A DNA stretch of 64,000 bases from Saliterribacillus persicus (GTDB lineage Bacteria > Bacillota > Bacilli > Bacillales > Amphibacillaceae). The notes beneath the pieces were generated by a model. That model saw only the letters and a list, made by a program, of their open reading frames with translations. It was not told where the DNA came from and made no database searches. This document shows, in pieces, positions 41,068 to 50,092 of the stretch. Position 1 is the stretch's first letter. The number at the start of each line of letters is the position of its first letter. Both the position numbers and the translations under genes were made by a program. The stretch lies in the NCBI RefSeq assembly GCF_003337485.1, contig NZ_QPJJ01000014.1, positions 1 through 64,000 of the forward strand. The letters are read 5' to 3'.

Positions 41068-43197
41068 ATGCCGAAAAATAATTTTTTTAATGCACATCAC
41101 TCCCCAATAGGTGCATTTTCAAGTTTTACGTTGGGTTTTCCTGGAGCAGGAGGAGGATTTGACCTTGAATTAGGTCGATCTCCTAAGAAAAGCGTTTATA
41201 TTGGTGTGGAGACAAAAGAGGAAGAAGGAATATATCAAGCCTTACCCTTTTTTGATGCGGGAGAAGATGAAAGCTCCAGGTATGATGTTGAAAATATTGA
41301 TCCAAATCCGGAAACAGAAAAAATCATCCATCCATTTTCAAAAGAAGAGGTGGAACGTGATTTTAAAGTAGGAACAGACACCTGGCGTGCAGGGGATATT
41401 ACCTTCACCATTTATTCGCAGGTCCAAAGTGTACAAGAGCCGGGTACAGCGGATGATAAAGAAATGATGCTTACCCTTGTGCCTTCTGTGATCGCTGAAT
41501 TAACGATTGATAACACAACAGGCAAACGCAAAAGACGTGCTTTTTTTGGTTATGAAGGCAGTGATGTGTACAGTTCAATGCGAAGAATGGACGACACGAT
41601 GGAAACTGCGAGTGGGATTGGGCAAGGTCGTATTACAGCACTAACGACAAAAGATCCTAGTATAGAATCTGCTATGAATTTTAGCATGGAAAAAATTCTA
41701 GCAAATAAATTTAAGGAAAACTGGACGTTTGGTCTCGGGCCACTTGGTGCTTTAATTATGGATGTTCCTGCAGGTGAGAAGAAAACGTACCAATTTGCCA
41801 TGAGCTTTTTCCGTGATGGAATGGTTACTGCAGGATTAGATACAAGTTATTACTATACGAAATATTTTAAAGATATAGAGGATGTCGGGAAATTCACGCT
41901 GGATAATTTTGAAGCAATAAAGACAAGAGCACTTGTTTCGAATGAAATGCTTGAGGCAGATCATTTATCTGAGGATCAACGATTCATGCTTGCACACGCG
42001 ATAAGAAGTTATTATGGTTCTACACAACTAATGCAAACAACAGACGGAGAACCATTCTGGATTGTGAATGAAGGGGAATACCGAATGATGAATACCTTTG
42101 ATCTGACCGTAGATCAGCTATTCTTTGAAATGAAAATGAATCCGTGGACCGTAAAAAATGAGCTGGAGTATTTTATTAAACGGTTTAGCTACACAGATAA
42201 GGTACGATTTCCAAATGATACGACAGAGTATCCTGGTGGAATAAGCTTCACGCATGATATGGGTGTGGCAAATACAATTTCACGACCGCATTATTCCTCC
42301 TATGAAATGTATGGTTTAGATGATTGCTTTTCCCATATGACGCATGAACAGCTTGTGAATTTTATCCTAACAGCAAGTGTTTACGTGGAGCAATCAGGTG
42401 ATAAAACCTGGCTTGGGGAAAATTTAGCTATCTTTGAAGCAACATTAGAAAGTATGGTCAATAGAGATCATCCTGAGCCGGACAAAAGAAATGGCGTAAT
42501 GGGCCTAGACTCCACGCGGGTAATGGGTGGGGCAGAAATTACGACATATGATAGCTTAGATGTATCCTTAGGACAAGCAAGGAATAATATATATTTAGCC
42601 GGTAAAAGTTGGGCAGCTTATCTTGCACTTGAGAAAATTCTGAAGGAAGCTGGAAAAGAAGAGCTTTCAAAACAAGCAGGAGGTCAAGCGGAGAAATGTG
42701 CGGAAACCATTGTCGCAAATGTAACGGAAGATGGCTATGTGCCGGCAGTGATAGGCGAAGGCAATGATTCTAAAATTATCCCAGCAATCGAAGGGCTAGT
42801 CTATCCTTACTATACCAATACAAAAGAAGCGTTAGACCCAAATGGTCGCTTTAAAGCTTATCTAGATGTCTTAAAGACCCACTATCAAGCAGTGCTTAAA
42901 AAAGGTGTTTGTATTTTTGATGATGGGGGCTGGAAGCTTTCATCCACAAGTAATAATTCATGGTTAAGTAAGATTTACCTCAATCAATTTATTGCTAGGG
43001 AGATCCTTGGTTTTAAATGGGACCAAGCAGGCTTAGAGGCAGATCACGCTCACGTAGAGTGGTTAACCCATCCTGAGTTATCGATCTGGAGCTGGAGTGA
43101 TCAAATTTTAGCTGGTGAAATTATTGGAAGTAAATATTATCCAAGGGGTGTAACTAGTATTTTATGGTTAGATGAGAAAGAGGAGAATTTTAAATAA
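41068..43197 (+). CDS. Beta-xylosidase, GH52
   Basis: A 709-residue glycoside hydrolase of family 52, a small family of retaining beta-xylosidases. It follows Geobacillus stearothermophilus XynB2 along its length: FFNAHHSPIGAFSSFTLGFPG, RAFFGYEGSDVYSSMRR, VGALI-like core, HDMGVANT and NGVMGLDSTRVMGGAEITTYD. The known nucleophile and acid/base of that enzyme, Glu335 and Asp495, are Glu335 (IVNEGEYRMMN) and Asp495 (TTYDSLD) here, at the same numbers. No signal peptide, so it cuts imported xylo-oligosaccharides to xylose in the cytoplasm. AAAGGAAG precedes the ATG. Last gene of the module on this strand. Confidence 0.95.
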   Translation: MPKNNFFNAHHSPIGAFSSFTLGFPGAGGGFDLELGRSPKKSVYIGVETKEEEGIYQALPFFDAGEDESSRYDVENIDPNPETEKIIHPFSKEEVERDFKVGTDTWRAGDITFTIYSQVQSVQEPGTADDKEMMLTLVPSVIAELTIDNTTGKRKRRAFFGYEGSDVYSSMRRMDDTMETASGIGQGRITALTTKDPSIESAMNFSMEKILANKFKENWTFGLGPLGALIMDVPAGEKKTYQFAMSFFRDGMVTAGLDTSYYYTKYFKDIEDVGKFTLDNFEAIKTRALVSNEMLEADHLSEDQRFMLAHAIRSYYGSTQLMQTTDGEPFWIVNEGEYRMMNTFDLTVDQLFFEMKMNPWTVKNELEYFIKRFSYTDKVRFPNDTTEYPGGISFTHDMGVANTISRPHYSSYEMYGLDDCFSHMTHEQLVNFILTASVYVEQSGDKTWLGENLAIFEATLESMVNRDHPEPDKRNGVMGLDSTRVMGGAEITTYDSLDVSLGQARNNIYLAGKSWAAYLALEKILKEAGKEELSKQAGGQAEKCAETIVANVTEDGYVPAVIGEGNDSKIIPAIEGLVYPYYTNTKEALDPNGRFKAYLDVLKTHYQAVLKKGVCIFDDGGWKLSSTSNNSWLSKIYLNQFIAREILGFKWDQAGLEADHAHVEWLTHPELSIWSWSDQILAGEIIGSKYYPRGVTSILWLDEKEENFK

Positions 43198-43324
43198 AAT
43201 ATCGTAGAGAAAACGCACTATGAATTCAGTAATTAAAAAATACTAGAGTAGCAAGAGGTTGAGTAGAGATAGTCATGCCGCTATCATCAACGAACAAACT
43301 GTAATAGTTACAAAATATATAAAT

Positions 43325-43969
43325 CTATTTTTCTAAATTATCTGTACCATTTTCTTCACGCTGGGCTTTTTGTTTTTTCTCTACTTTTTGAAATGCCTGT
43401 AAGCAAGTTCCCATGATAACAAAGGCAATCATGCTTCCACCAAAGAAAAAGAAAGTTCCTGGAATGATATATTGTATGTATAGGATAACAAAAGCACCTA
43501 AAACCATCCCAATATTATGAAACGGGTGAATGAGCATCACCAAGAAAGAATTTTTCCAAATGCCCCAAATAGACAAATTAAAATGCACGTAGGTTGGGAT
43601 GACATAAAAAGCTGTTAATGTAATTGCTAGCATAAATAAGTAAATGGGGATTTGAATAATATCGAACACCCCACCCTGGTTCATTTGAATAAACTGAAGA
43701 TCCACGTAGAATAATAGGGCTATTAGCACGAGTGTGAGTCCTAATAAATTCCCTTTAATAAATTCTTGTTTATAAGTCGTCCAAAAAAATTTAAAGACAG
43801 GCTCATCTGTGTTTCCAAGCAGCCATTGTCGAATCATTGCATTCATAGCGATTGTAGCTGGGAAAAAACCAAATAATACAAGTCCTAAAAGTGTAAATGC
43901 TAACCAGAGTATATTCACATAAGCAAACCTGGTAACCCATTCTGTCATTCCAAATAAAGATTGTCGCAT
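43325..43969 (-). CDS. YesL family membrane protein (DUF624)
   Basis: A 214-residue membrane protein with about five helices and a charged C-terminal tail (KVEKKQKAQREENG). The opening LFGMTEWVTRFAYVNILWLAF, LGLVLFGFFPATIAMNAMIRQWL and DEPVFKFFWTTYKQEF fit DUF624/YesL. These proteins are often found with YesMN-type systems and sugar importers, as here, but their role is unknown. AGGAGAAATAGAC precedes the ATG. Convergent with GH52. Confidence 0.85.
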   Translation of the reverse strand: MRQSLFGMTEWVTRFAYVNILWLAFTLLGLVLFGFFPATIAMNAMIRQWLLGNTDEPVFKFFWTTYKQEFIKGNLLGLTLVLIALLFYVDLQFIQMNQGGVFDIIQIPIYLFMLAITLTAFYVIPTYVHFNLSIWGIWKNSFLVMLIHPFHNIGMVLGAFVILYIQYIIPGTFFFFGGSMIAFVIMGTCLQAFQKVEKKQKAQREENGTDNLEK

Positions 43970-44163
43970 GTCTATTTCTCCTAATTATAAGATACTTCTA
44001 TCGTACCATAGATTGATGAAAAATAGAGGCTTAACACACTGTTATTGCTAGTTTTTTCGAACATCTAAAAGGCAAAACCATTGACTACAGGAAAAATAAA
44101 AGAGAAACTTATTATATTGGCTAACGGAGTAAAAACGTAAATTTAAAATAGGAGAGATGTCAC

Positions 44164-45945
44164 ATGCATCAACCATTATATAAAGTAAGTAAGGAACTAC
44201 GAAAAGTAGCTTTAGGTGAAACAAAAGCAGATATGATTATTCAAAACGGCACACTTGTTAATGTAATGACAAAAGAGCTACAGCCGAATATTGATGTAGC
44301 TATTAAGAAAGGGAGAATTGCTTACGTTGGAGAAGCATCTCACCTAATAGGTGAAGAGACAAAAGTGATCGATGCAAAAGGTAAATATATTTCACCAGGG
44401 TTAATGGAAGGTCATATGCACGTAGAGAGCACCATGCTTTCTGTGACGGAATTAGCAAAGGCGGCACTTGTAAAAGGTACGACATCAATTTTTATGGATC
44501 CGCATGAAATTGCAAATGTACTCGGTTCAGAAGGTGTGCGTCTCATGCATGAAGAAGGGAAGAATCTCCCATTAAAAGTTTTCACTACTTATCCATCATG
44601 TGTTCCAGCAACAGAAGAACTTGAAGACGCAGGAGCAGCGCTGGGTGTGAAGGATATTGAAGAAGGCTTAAATTGGGATGGTGTTGTTGGTTTAGGAGAA
44701 GTAATGAACTTTCCAGGTGTTGTTTATGATGATCCGAAAATGATTGGTGAAATAGAAGCAACACTGCGTCACAAAAAAGCTGTGACAGGTCATTTCCCTG
44801 ATGGAACAGATAAAGAGTTGCAAGCATACATTGCTTCAGGCGTTGATTCGTGCCATGAAACAGTAACAAGGGAACAAGGCTTAGAAAAAGCAAGATTAGG
44901 CATGCACATTATGATTCGTGAAGGTTCCGCTTGGCATGATGTAAAAGAAGTCATCAAAATTATCACAGAGGATCATGTTGATCCAACGAATATAACACTA
45001 GTAACGGATGACGTTTATCCTCAAACGCTTGTGGAAAAAGGGCATTTAAATCATGTAGTAAGAAGAGCGATAGAAGAAGGTGTCGATCCAGTTGTAGCAA
45101 TTAGCTTAGCAACCATTAATGTGGCCAGATACTATCATATGGATAAAGATGTTGGAAGTATTGCTCCAGGTAAAGTAGCAGATATTTTATTAATGGAAGA
45201 CCTTGAGGAAATGACACCTGAAGTGGTCGTAGTAGATGGGGAGCTTATAGCTGAAAAAGGAAAAATAGTAACCGATATTCCGACGTTTACGTATCCGGAT
45301 CATGCGAAAAATACAGTGAAGTTAAAACAAAAACTTCAAGCAGAAGACTTTCTACTAAAAGTGGATAAAAATAAAGAGGAAGTAAATATTAATGGCATTC
45401 ATGTTATTGAAAATAATGCGCGCACGGCAAAAATGAAGGCGAAGCTAGCGGTAAATGATGGAGTTGTCCAGCCAGATGTGGAAAACGATATTCTTTTACT
45501 TGCGTGTATTGATCGCCATCATCAGTCGGGTCAAATATCATTGGCGTTCGCTAAAGGCTTTGATATAAAAGGTGGAGCTGTTGCTTCTACTGTCGCACAC
45601 GATAGTCATAATTTATTGGTGATGGGAACAAATCCAGAAGACATGGCGCTTGCAGGCAATACATTAGCCGAATCTAATGGAGGAATGGTTGTTGTAAAGG
45701 ATGGACAAATACTAGCTCATGTACCTATGCCAATTGCAGGATTAATGTCTGATGCGAAGTTAGATGTCGTAGTAGATCAAGTAACAGAGCTTGAAGTGGC
45801 ATGGAAAAAGCTCGGCTGCAAAATCCACGCACCATTTATGACATTCTCTCTCATTGCTTTACCAGTGATACCAGAAATTCGAATTTCAAATCGAGGTTTA
45901 GTAGATGTAACCAAATTCCAACTCATTGATGTAATAGAAAAATAA
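44164..45945 (+). CDS. ade: Adenine deaminase
   Basis: A 593-residue amidohydrolase that converts adenine to hypoxanthine and ammonia in purine salvage. GLMEGHMHVESTML (metal-binding His-x-His) near residues 79-92, FMDPHEIANVLG, GLGEVMNFPGV, GHFPDG, SCHETV and LVTDDVYP mark the active site; SVAHDSHN-like ASTVAHDSHNLLV is in the C-terminal domain. It is typical in length for the Bacillus enzymes. GGAGAGATGTCAC precedes the ATG. Manganese- or iron-dependent in characterised members. Single-gene transcript. Confidence 0.95.
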   Translation: MHQPLYKVSKELRKVALGETKADMIIQNGTLVNVMTKELQPNIDVAIKKGRIAYVGEASHLIGEETKVIDAKGKYISPGLMEGHMHVESTMLSVTELAKAALVKGTTSIFMDPHEIANVLGSEGVRLMHEEGKNLPLKVFTTYPSCVPATEELEDAGAALGVKDIEEGLNWDGVVGLGEVMNFPGVVYDDPKMIGEIEATLRHKKAVTGHFPDGTDKELQAYIASGVDSCHETVTREQGLEKARLGMHIMIREGSAWHDVKEVIKIITEDHVDPTNITLVTDDVYPQTLVEKGHLNHVVRRAIEEGVDPVVAISLATINVARYYHMDKDVGSIAPGKVADILLMEDLEEMTPEVVVVDGELIAEKGKIVTDIPTFTYPDHAKNTVKLKQKLQAEDFLLKVDKNKEEVNINGIHVIENNARTAKMKAKLAVNDGVVQPDVENDILLLACIDRHHQSGQISLAFAKGFDIKGGAVASTVAHDSHNLLVMGTNPEDMALAGNTLAESNGGMVVVKDGQILAHVPMPIAGLMSDAKLDVVVDQVTELEVAWKKLGCKIHAPFMTFSLIALPVIPEIRISNRGLVDVTKFQLIDVIEK

Positions 45946-45962
45946 GCAAAATTATGAAAAAT

Positions 45963-46018
45963 GCTCATGCTGAAAATCTTATTCTACCAGTTGTTTACAG
46001 CATGAGCGGATTGTTTTT
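45963..46018 (+). terminator. Terminator of ade
   Basis: GCTCATGCTG (45963-45972) and CAGCATGAGC (45998-46007) pair perfectly with a long 25-base loop; GGATTGTTTTTC follows. Confidence 0.65.
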
Positions 46019-46037
46019 CTTAAAGCTTAACAAGGAG

Positions 46038-46062
46038 TATAATGTTTGTGAAAGCGTAATCA
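46038..46062 (+). promoter_or_regulatory. -10 box and cre-like site before the epimerase gene
   Basis: TATAAT at 46038-46043 is followed by TGAAAGCGTAATCA (46049-46062), a 13/14 match to the CcpA consensus placed at the expected transcription start. The -35 is poor. Confidence 0.5.
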
Positions 46063-46082
46063 ATAAAAGGATGGTGCACAAC

Positions 46083-46931
46083 ATGACAAAAGTTGTTATT
46101 ACTGGAGGAAGCGGCTTATTAGGCCCTTCTGTTGTACAAGAATTCGTAGAACACGGTTATGAAGTTGTAAACGTAGATCAAAAGCACCCTAAAAACCCAA
46201 TCTGTAAAACAGTTATTGCTGACTTAACAGATTTAGGACAAGTCTATGGTGTGTTAGAAGGGGCAGATGCAGTCGTTCATTTGGCAGCTATTCCTGTTGC
46301 TTATTCACATCCCAACGAAGTTACATTTAGAAATAATGCGATGTCCACGTATAATATTTTAGAAGCAGCTGGAAGTTTAGGGATCAAAAAAGCAGTTATT
46401 ACTTCTAGTGAGTCTTCGTATGGATTAGTATTTACAAAACAAAATTTACAGCCACTTTATGTGCCTGTTGATGAAGAACATCCACAAATGCCTGAGGACA
46501 GCTACGGACTGAGTAAAATTGTAAATGAAGAAACAGCTAATATGATTCATAGACGCACAGGAATGCAAGTAGTCTCGATGCGTGTAGGTAATGTAATTGC
46601 ACCACACATGTATGAAAACTTCCCAGACTTTATCCATAAACCAGAATTGCGCAAACCTATTTTATGGAGCTATATTGATGCGAGGGATGCTGGAGCTGCC
46701 TATCGTTTAGCAGTTGAAAAAGACGGATTAGGTTCGGTTGCATTAAACTTAGCAGCAGATAATTCAAGTATGGATATTAAAAGTAAAGATTTAATGGAAG
46801 AAGTATTTCCAGAAGTAGCAGATTTCCGCGAGCCATTAGAAGGCTTTGAAACCTTACTAAGCAATAAAAAAGCAAAAGAAGTATTAGGCTGGCAACCAGT
46901 TCATAACTGGCGCGATTACGTAAAACAATAA
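46083..46931 (+). CDS. NAD-dependent epimerase/dehydratase family protein
   Basis: A 282-residue extended SDR. The Rossmann motif TGGSGLLG is at residues 7-14, VVHLAAIPV near 63, and the active site has SSESSYG and YGLSK (Tyr-x-x-x-Lys) near residues 108-144. Sugar-nucleotide or sugar-acid substrates are usual. AAAGGATGG precedes ATG 46083; earlier in-frame codons overlap the ade terminator. It is followed by an aldo/keto reductase and a ROK repressor, which hints at a sugar pathway under glucose repression. Exact reaction not determined. Confidence 0.85.
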   Translation: MTKVVITGGSGLLGPSVVQEFVEHGYEVVNVDQKHPKNPICKTVIADLTDLGQVYGVLEGADAVVHLAAIPVAYSHPNEVTFRNNAMSTYNILEAAGSLGIKKAVITSSESSYGLVFTKQNLQPLYVPVDEEHPQMPEDSYGLSKIVNEETANMIHRRTGMQVVSMRVGNVIAPHMYENFPDFIHKPELRKPILWSYIDARDAGAAYRLAVEKDGLGSVALNLAADNSSMDIKSKDLMEEVFPEVADFREPLEGFETLLSNKKAKEVLGWQPVHNWRDYVKQ

Positions 46932-46944
46932 GATAGTTAGAAAT

Positions 46945-46971
46945 GCGAAAGGAGAATCCTTTCGCTTTCTT
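46945..46971 (+). terminator. Terminator after the epimerase gene
   Basis: GCGAAAGGA (46945-46953) pairs perfectly with TCCTTTCGC (46957-46965) around GAA, then TTTCTTTC. Confidence 0.75.
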
Positions 46972-47007
46972 TCAACATAATTTGATTAATAAAAAAGGAG
47001 AATGATT

Positions 47008-47991
47008 ATGCAATATCGTCAATTTGGAAAAACAGATATGAAAATTAGTGAGTTGAGCTTTGGTACTTGGGCAATCGGTGGTGCGTGGGGGCAAACTAAC
47101 GATAAAGAATCCTTAAATGCTCTAGCACGTGCAATGGATGAAGGGGTAAACTTCTTTGATACTGCTGACGTTTATGGCGATGGTCATAGTGAGGAGCTCC
47201 TTGCAAAAGCAACGAAAGGAAAAGAATCTGAAATCTACATAGCATCTAAATTTTGCCGTGCTGGAGATATAAATGATCCAGAAACATATTCTGAAAAATC
47301 GGTGACAAATTATGTAGAGAATAGTTTAAAAAGATTAGAGCGTGAGCAATTAGATTTAATTCAAATTCACTGCCCACCAATTGAAATTATTCGTGATGGA
47401 GCTGTCTTTGAAGTACTAGATAAACTAAAGCAACAAGGGAAAATTCGTCATTATGGAGTTAGTGTGGAAACGGTGGAAGAAGGATTACTATCCATGGAGA
47501 ATCCAAATGTAGCTGCTCTTCAAGTTATTTTTAATATGTTCCGTCAAAAGCCAATCACAGAATTATTCCCAACGGCTATAGAAAAGAATGTTGGTATATT
47601 AGCACGTGTTCCGCTAGCAAGTGGTCTTTTAACTGGAAAATTCTCAACGAATCACACATTTGAAAAGGATGATCATCGTAAATTTAATCGAGATGGGCAA
47701 GCCTTTAATGTCGGTGAAACTTTTGCTGGACTCCCGTTTGAAAAAGGGGTAGAGCTCAGCAAGGAATTAGAATGGATAGCAGAGGGTCGTGGAAATATGA
47801 CAAGGGCCGCTCTTAAATGGATACTAAATCATGATGCAATTTCTGCGGTTATCCCAGGCTTTAAAAATGTGAAGCAAGTAGAAGATAATTTAGCTGCGGT
47901 TAAGGTTCCTGAATATAGTGAAGAAGAACTGGCGCGCTTACGTGATTTTTATCAAGAAAAAGTTCATGATAATATCCGTGGACCTTATTAA
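47008..47991 (+). CDS. Aldo/keto reductase, YajO/Tas type
   Basis: A 327-residue barrel reductase. FGKTDMKISELSFGTWAIGG opens it; catalytic Asp/Tyr are in FFDTADVYGDGHSEE, Lys in IASKFC and His in IQIHCPP; LARVPLASGLLTGKF and the C-terminal AVIPGFKNVKQVEDN are the cofactor site. The ATG at 47008 follows AAAAAGGAG at 7 bases; the ATG at 47002 is too close. Related proteins reduce sugars and aldehydes. The two neighbours suggest a sugar role. Confidence 0.88.
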   Translation: MQYRQFGKTDMKISELSFGTWAIGGAWGQTNDKESLNALARAMDEGVNFFDTADVYGDGHSEELLAKATKGKESEIYIASKFCRAGDINDPETYSEKSVTNYVENSLKRLEREQLDLIQIHCPPIEIIRDGAVFEVLDKLKQQGKIRHYGVSVETVEEGLLSMENPNVAALQVIFNMFRQKPITELFPTAIEKNVGILARVPLASGLLTGKFSTNHTFEKDDHRKFNRDGQAFNVGETFAGLPFEKGVELSKELEWIAEGRGNMTRAALKWILNHDAISAVIPGFKNVKQVEDNLAAVKVPEYSEEELARLRDFYQEKVHDNIRGPY

Positions 47992-48060
47992 AAAGCCTGT
48001 GTAACTAGCTAGAAAATGATATAATGGTTGCAGAATGAAAAGGAAGTTGAGGAGAACAGG

Positions 48061-49257
48061 ATGCAACGAGGTAGCTTTCAGTGGATGAAATCACTTAATA
48101 AATCGATTATTATAAATAAAATAAGAACAGAAGGACCTATTTCTAGGGCCCAAATTGCAAAAGATACAGAATTGACGCCTCCTACAGTAGGTTCAATTGT
48201 AAAGGAATTGTTGGAGCAAGACCTGGTGAAAGAAAGTCAGTTAGGAACCTCGCAAGGTGGACGAAAACCAACGATGTTAATTCTAAATACAAAAGCATTT
48301 TATATTTTAGGTATAGATGTAGGTCCTGAGGATATTTTATTTATTTTATCAGATTTATCAGGTGAAGTAATCGATGAGGATACCCAAACGATTACGGAAG
48401 CATTGAAGAGAAAAAGCTTCTTAGCTTTATTGACGAATGGAATCGATGGATTGATAGCGAAGCACCCCTCAAAGGAATTAATGGGAATTGGTGTAGCTAT
48501 GCACGGGATTGTTGATGCTAGTGAAGGAGTGGCGGTTTTTGCTCCAAATCTACAGCTACGTAATATCCCAATTAAGCAATATTTAGAAGAGAAATATAAT
48601 CAAAATGTTAAGGTAGAAAATGATGCAAAGGCTTTAGCATTAGGCGAAGCTTGGCTAAAAAATGAGACCCCAGATAAGAATATGATTGCTGTCAATATTG
48701 GTAGAGGAATTGGTGCGGGAATTGTTATTGATGGTAAGCTGTATCATGGTGAGCATGGAATTGCTGGGGAGATTGGTCATATGACAATTGATCCAAACGG
48801 AAAAAGATGTTCCTGTGGAAATGATGGCTGCTTACAAACTATAGCTGCTGGCCCTTCTATCGCAGAACGTGCCAACGAATTAATTCGTCAAGGGCAATCG
48901 AGTCTTCTTGCAGAATGGAGTCTAGAGGATTTAACAGGTGAAATGGTTCACCGTGCCGCTAAAAAAGGGGATGTACTAGCTACCCAAGTTTTATATGAAG
49001 CTGGGCAATATATAGGAATTGCGTTAACAAACCTTATTCACATCTGCAATCCAAGTAAGATTATAATTGGTGGCGGTGTGTCAAAAGCAGGAGATTATAT
49101 CCTAGAGCCAATTCGAGAGATGATTCAAACAAAGGTAATATCACAAGAAGCGCAACAAACCTCGGTCCAAATTTCAGAATTAGGGGAATATGGATCTGCA
49201 ATGGGTGCTGTTGCACTCATTCTAAGTGAAATGTTTGAGCCTAATCTCAACAACTAA
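48061..49257 (+). CDS. ROK family transcriptional repressor, XylR/NagC type
   Basis: A 398-residue regulator. Residues about 10-60 form a winged helix (KSIIINKIRTEGPISRAQIAKDTELTPPTVGSIVKELLEQ), followed by the ROK sugar-binding domain: LGIDVGPEDIL, VKVENDAKALALGEA, GRGIGAGIVIDGKLYHGEHGIAGEIGHM, and the zinc motif CSCGNDGCLQT. It is built like the xylose repressor XylR, which suits the GH52 xyloside module 5 kb away, but it could as well control the epimerase/reductase pair. Start ATG 48061 follows GAGGAGAACAGG; a TTG at 48028 is not preferred. TATAAT at 48020-48025 is its likely -10. Confidence 0.85.
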   Translation: MQRGSFQWMKSLNKSIIINKIRTEGPISRAQIAKDTELTPPTVGSIVKELLEQDLVKESQLGTSQGGRKPTMLILNTKAFYILGIDVGPEDILFILSDLSGEVIDEDTQTITEALKRKSFLALLTNGIDGLIAKHPSKELMGIGVAMHGIVDASEGVAVFAPNLQLRNIPIKQYLEEKYNQNVKVENDAKALALGEAWLKNETPDKNMIAVNIGRGIGAGIVIDGKLYHGEHGIAGEIGHMTIDPNGKRCSCGNDGCLQTIAAGPSIAERANELIRQGQSSLLAEWSLEDLTGEMVHRAAKKGDVLATQVLYEAGQYIGIALTNLIHICNPSKIIIGGGVSKAGDYILEPIREMIQTKVISQEAQQTSVQISELGEYGSAMGAVALILSEMFEPNLNN

Positions 49258-49281
49258 TGATAGAATAATAGTGCACAAACA

Positions 49282-49325
49282 CACACAAGAAGCTGCTAAT
49301 GAAATAATAGGCAGCTTTTTGTGTG
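49282..49325 (+). terminator. Terminator of the ROK gene
   Basis: CACACAAGAAGCTGC (49282-49296) pairs with GCAGCTTTTTGTGTG (49311-49325) over 15 bp with one mismatch; the T-run lies inside the outer stem. Confidence 0.8.
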
Positions 49326-49444
49326 CAATTATTATTTCTTTTAAGAATTAATGGTAATCGTACTTATGTATTCACTGCCAATTACAAGATATACTAAAAT
49401 GCGAATTGGTGAAAATTCTCAGTATGCAATCGCGAGGTGGAGTT

Positions 49445-50017
49445 TTGTTAAAAAAAGGCGTATTAGTTACCCTTATTTTTCTTATCCTTAGTGCTTGTTC
49501 CTCTAATAGTTCAGCGCTTGAAACTGATAATCTAATAGTAGAAAAAGATGATATTAATATTAATTATGAAGCTGTTGAAAAAGATATTGCAGCAGAAGCT
49601 GTTCCCTTTAAAATAAAGTACCCTACCTATATACCTTTTGATAGTGAAGAAGCAAAAGTGGTTATAACGGCTTGGGAAAAGGATAAGGAAAAGGTTGTAG
49701 CTTCTCTTACTTATGCTTCCACAGAAGAAGATGCTAAATGGAAAAAAGATTCTTTCGTTCAACCAGTAATTCCCCATGTGCGTTATACAATCGCAAATTT
49801 TGATAGATATTTTAGTAGATATGCCAATAAAAGTGAATATAGAGAAATTGAAATTTCGAATAACACAAAAGGATTAATTCAGTATATTTTAGAATCGAAT
49901 GGCGCAGCATTACATTGGTTTCATGAAGGGAAGGAATATAATATTGTTTTAAGGAATTTTAACAATGATAAAGAAAAATTAAAAAAAGAATTGATTAAAA
50001 TTGCTGATTCCATATAA
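49445..50017 (+). CDS. Lipoprotein of unknown function
   Basis: A 190-residue lipoprotein starting at TTG 49445 behind GAGGTGG. The signal LKKGVLVTLIFLILSA ends in lipobox LSA-Cys18, so it is anchored outside the membrane. The mature part contains VPFKIKYPTYIPFDSEEAKVV, which recalls DUF4367-type domains, and an amphipathic C-terminus. The earlier ATG at 49406 has no site. Function unknown; it follows its own terminator-bounded unit. Confidence 0.7.
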   Translation: MLKKGVLVTLIFLILSACSSNSSALETDNLIVEKDDININYEAVEKDIAAEAVPFKIKYPTYIPFDSEEAKVVITAWEKDKEKVVASLTYASTEEDAKWKKDSFVQPVIPHVRYTIANFDRYFSRYANKSEYREIEISNNTKGLIQYILESNGAALHWFHEGKEYNIVLRNFNNDKEKLKKELIKIADSI

Positions 50018-50033
50018 ATCTCCCCATCAAAAA

Positions 50034-50058
50034 AAGGACTTCCAATTCGGAAGTCCTT
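50034..50058. terminator. Bidirectional terminator, lipoprotein / gal operon
   Basis: AAGGACTTCC (50034-50043) pairs perfectly with GGAAGTCCTT (50049-50058). A-rich on the left and T-rich on the right, so it serves both the lipoprotein gene and the minus-strand galM. Confidence 0.88.
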
Positions 50059-50092
50059 CTTTATATCCTATCACTCAACTAAAAATGTGAGC

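Noticed and set aside
44045-44070. PurBox-like CGAACAT upstream of adenine deaminase
   Set aside because: Only one half site and no inverted partner at the required spacing.
45954-46082. N-terminal extension of the epimerase
   Set aside because: It runs through the ade terminator and the epimerase promoter/cre region.
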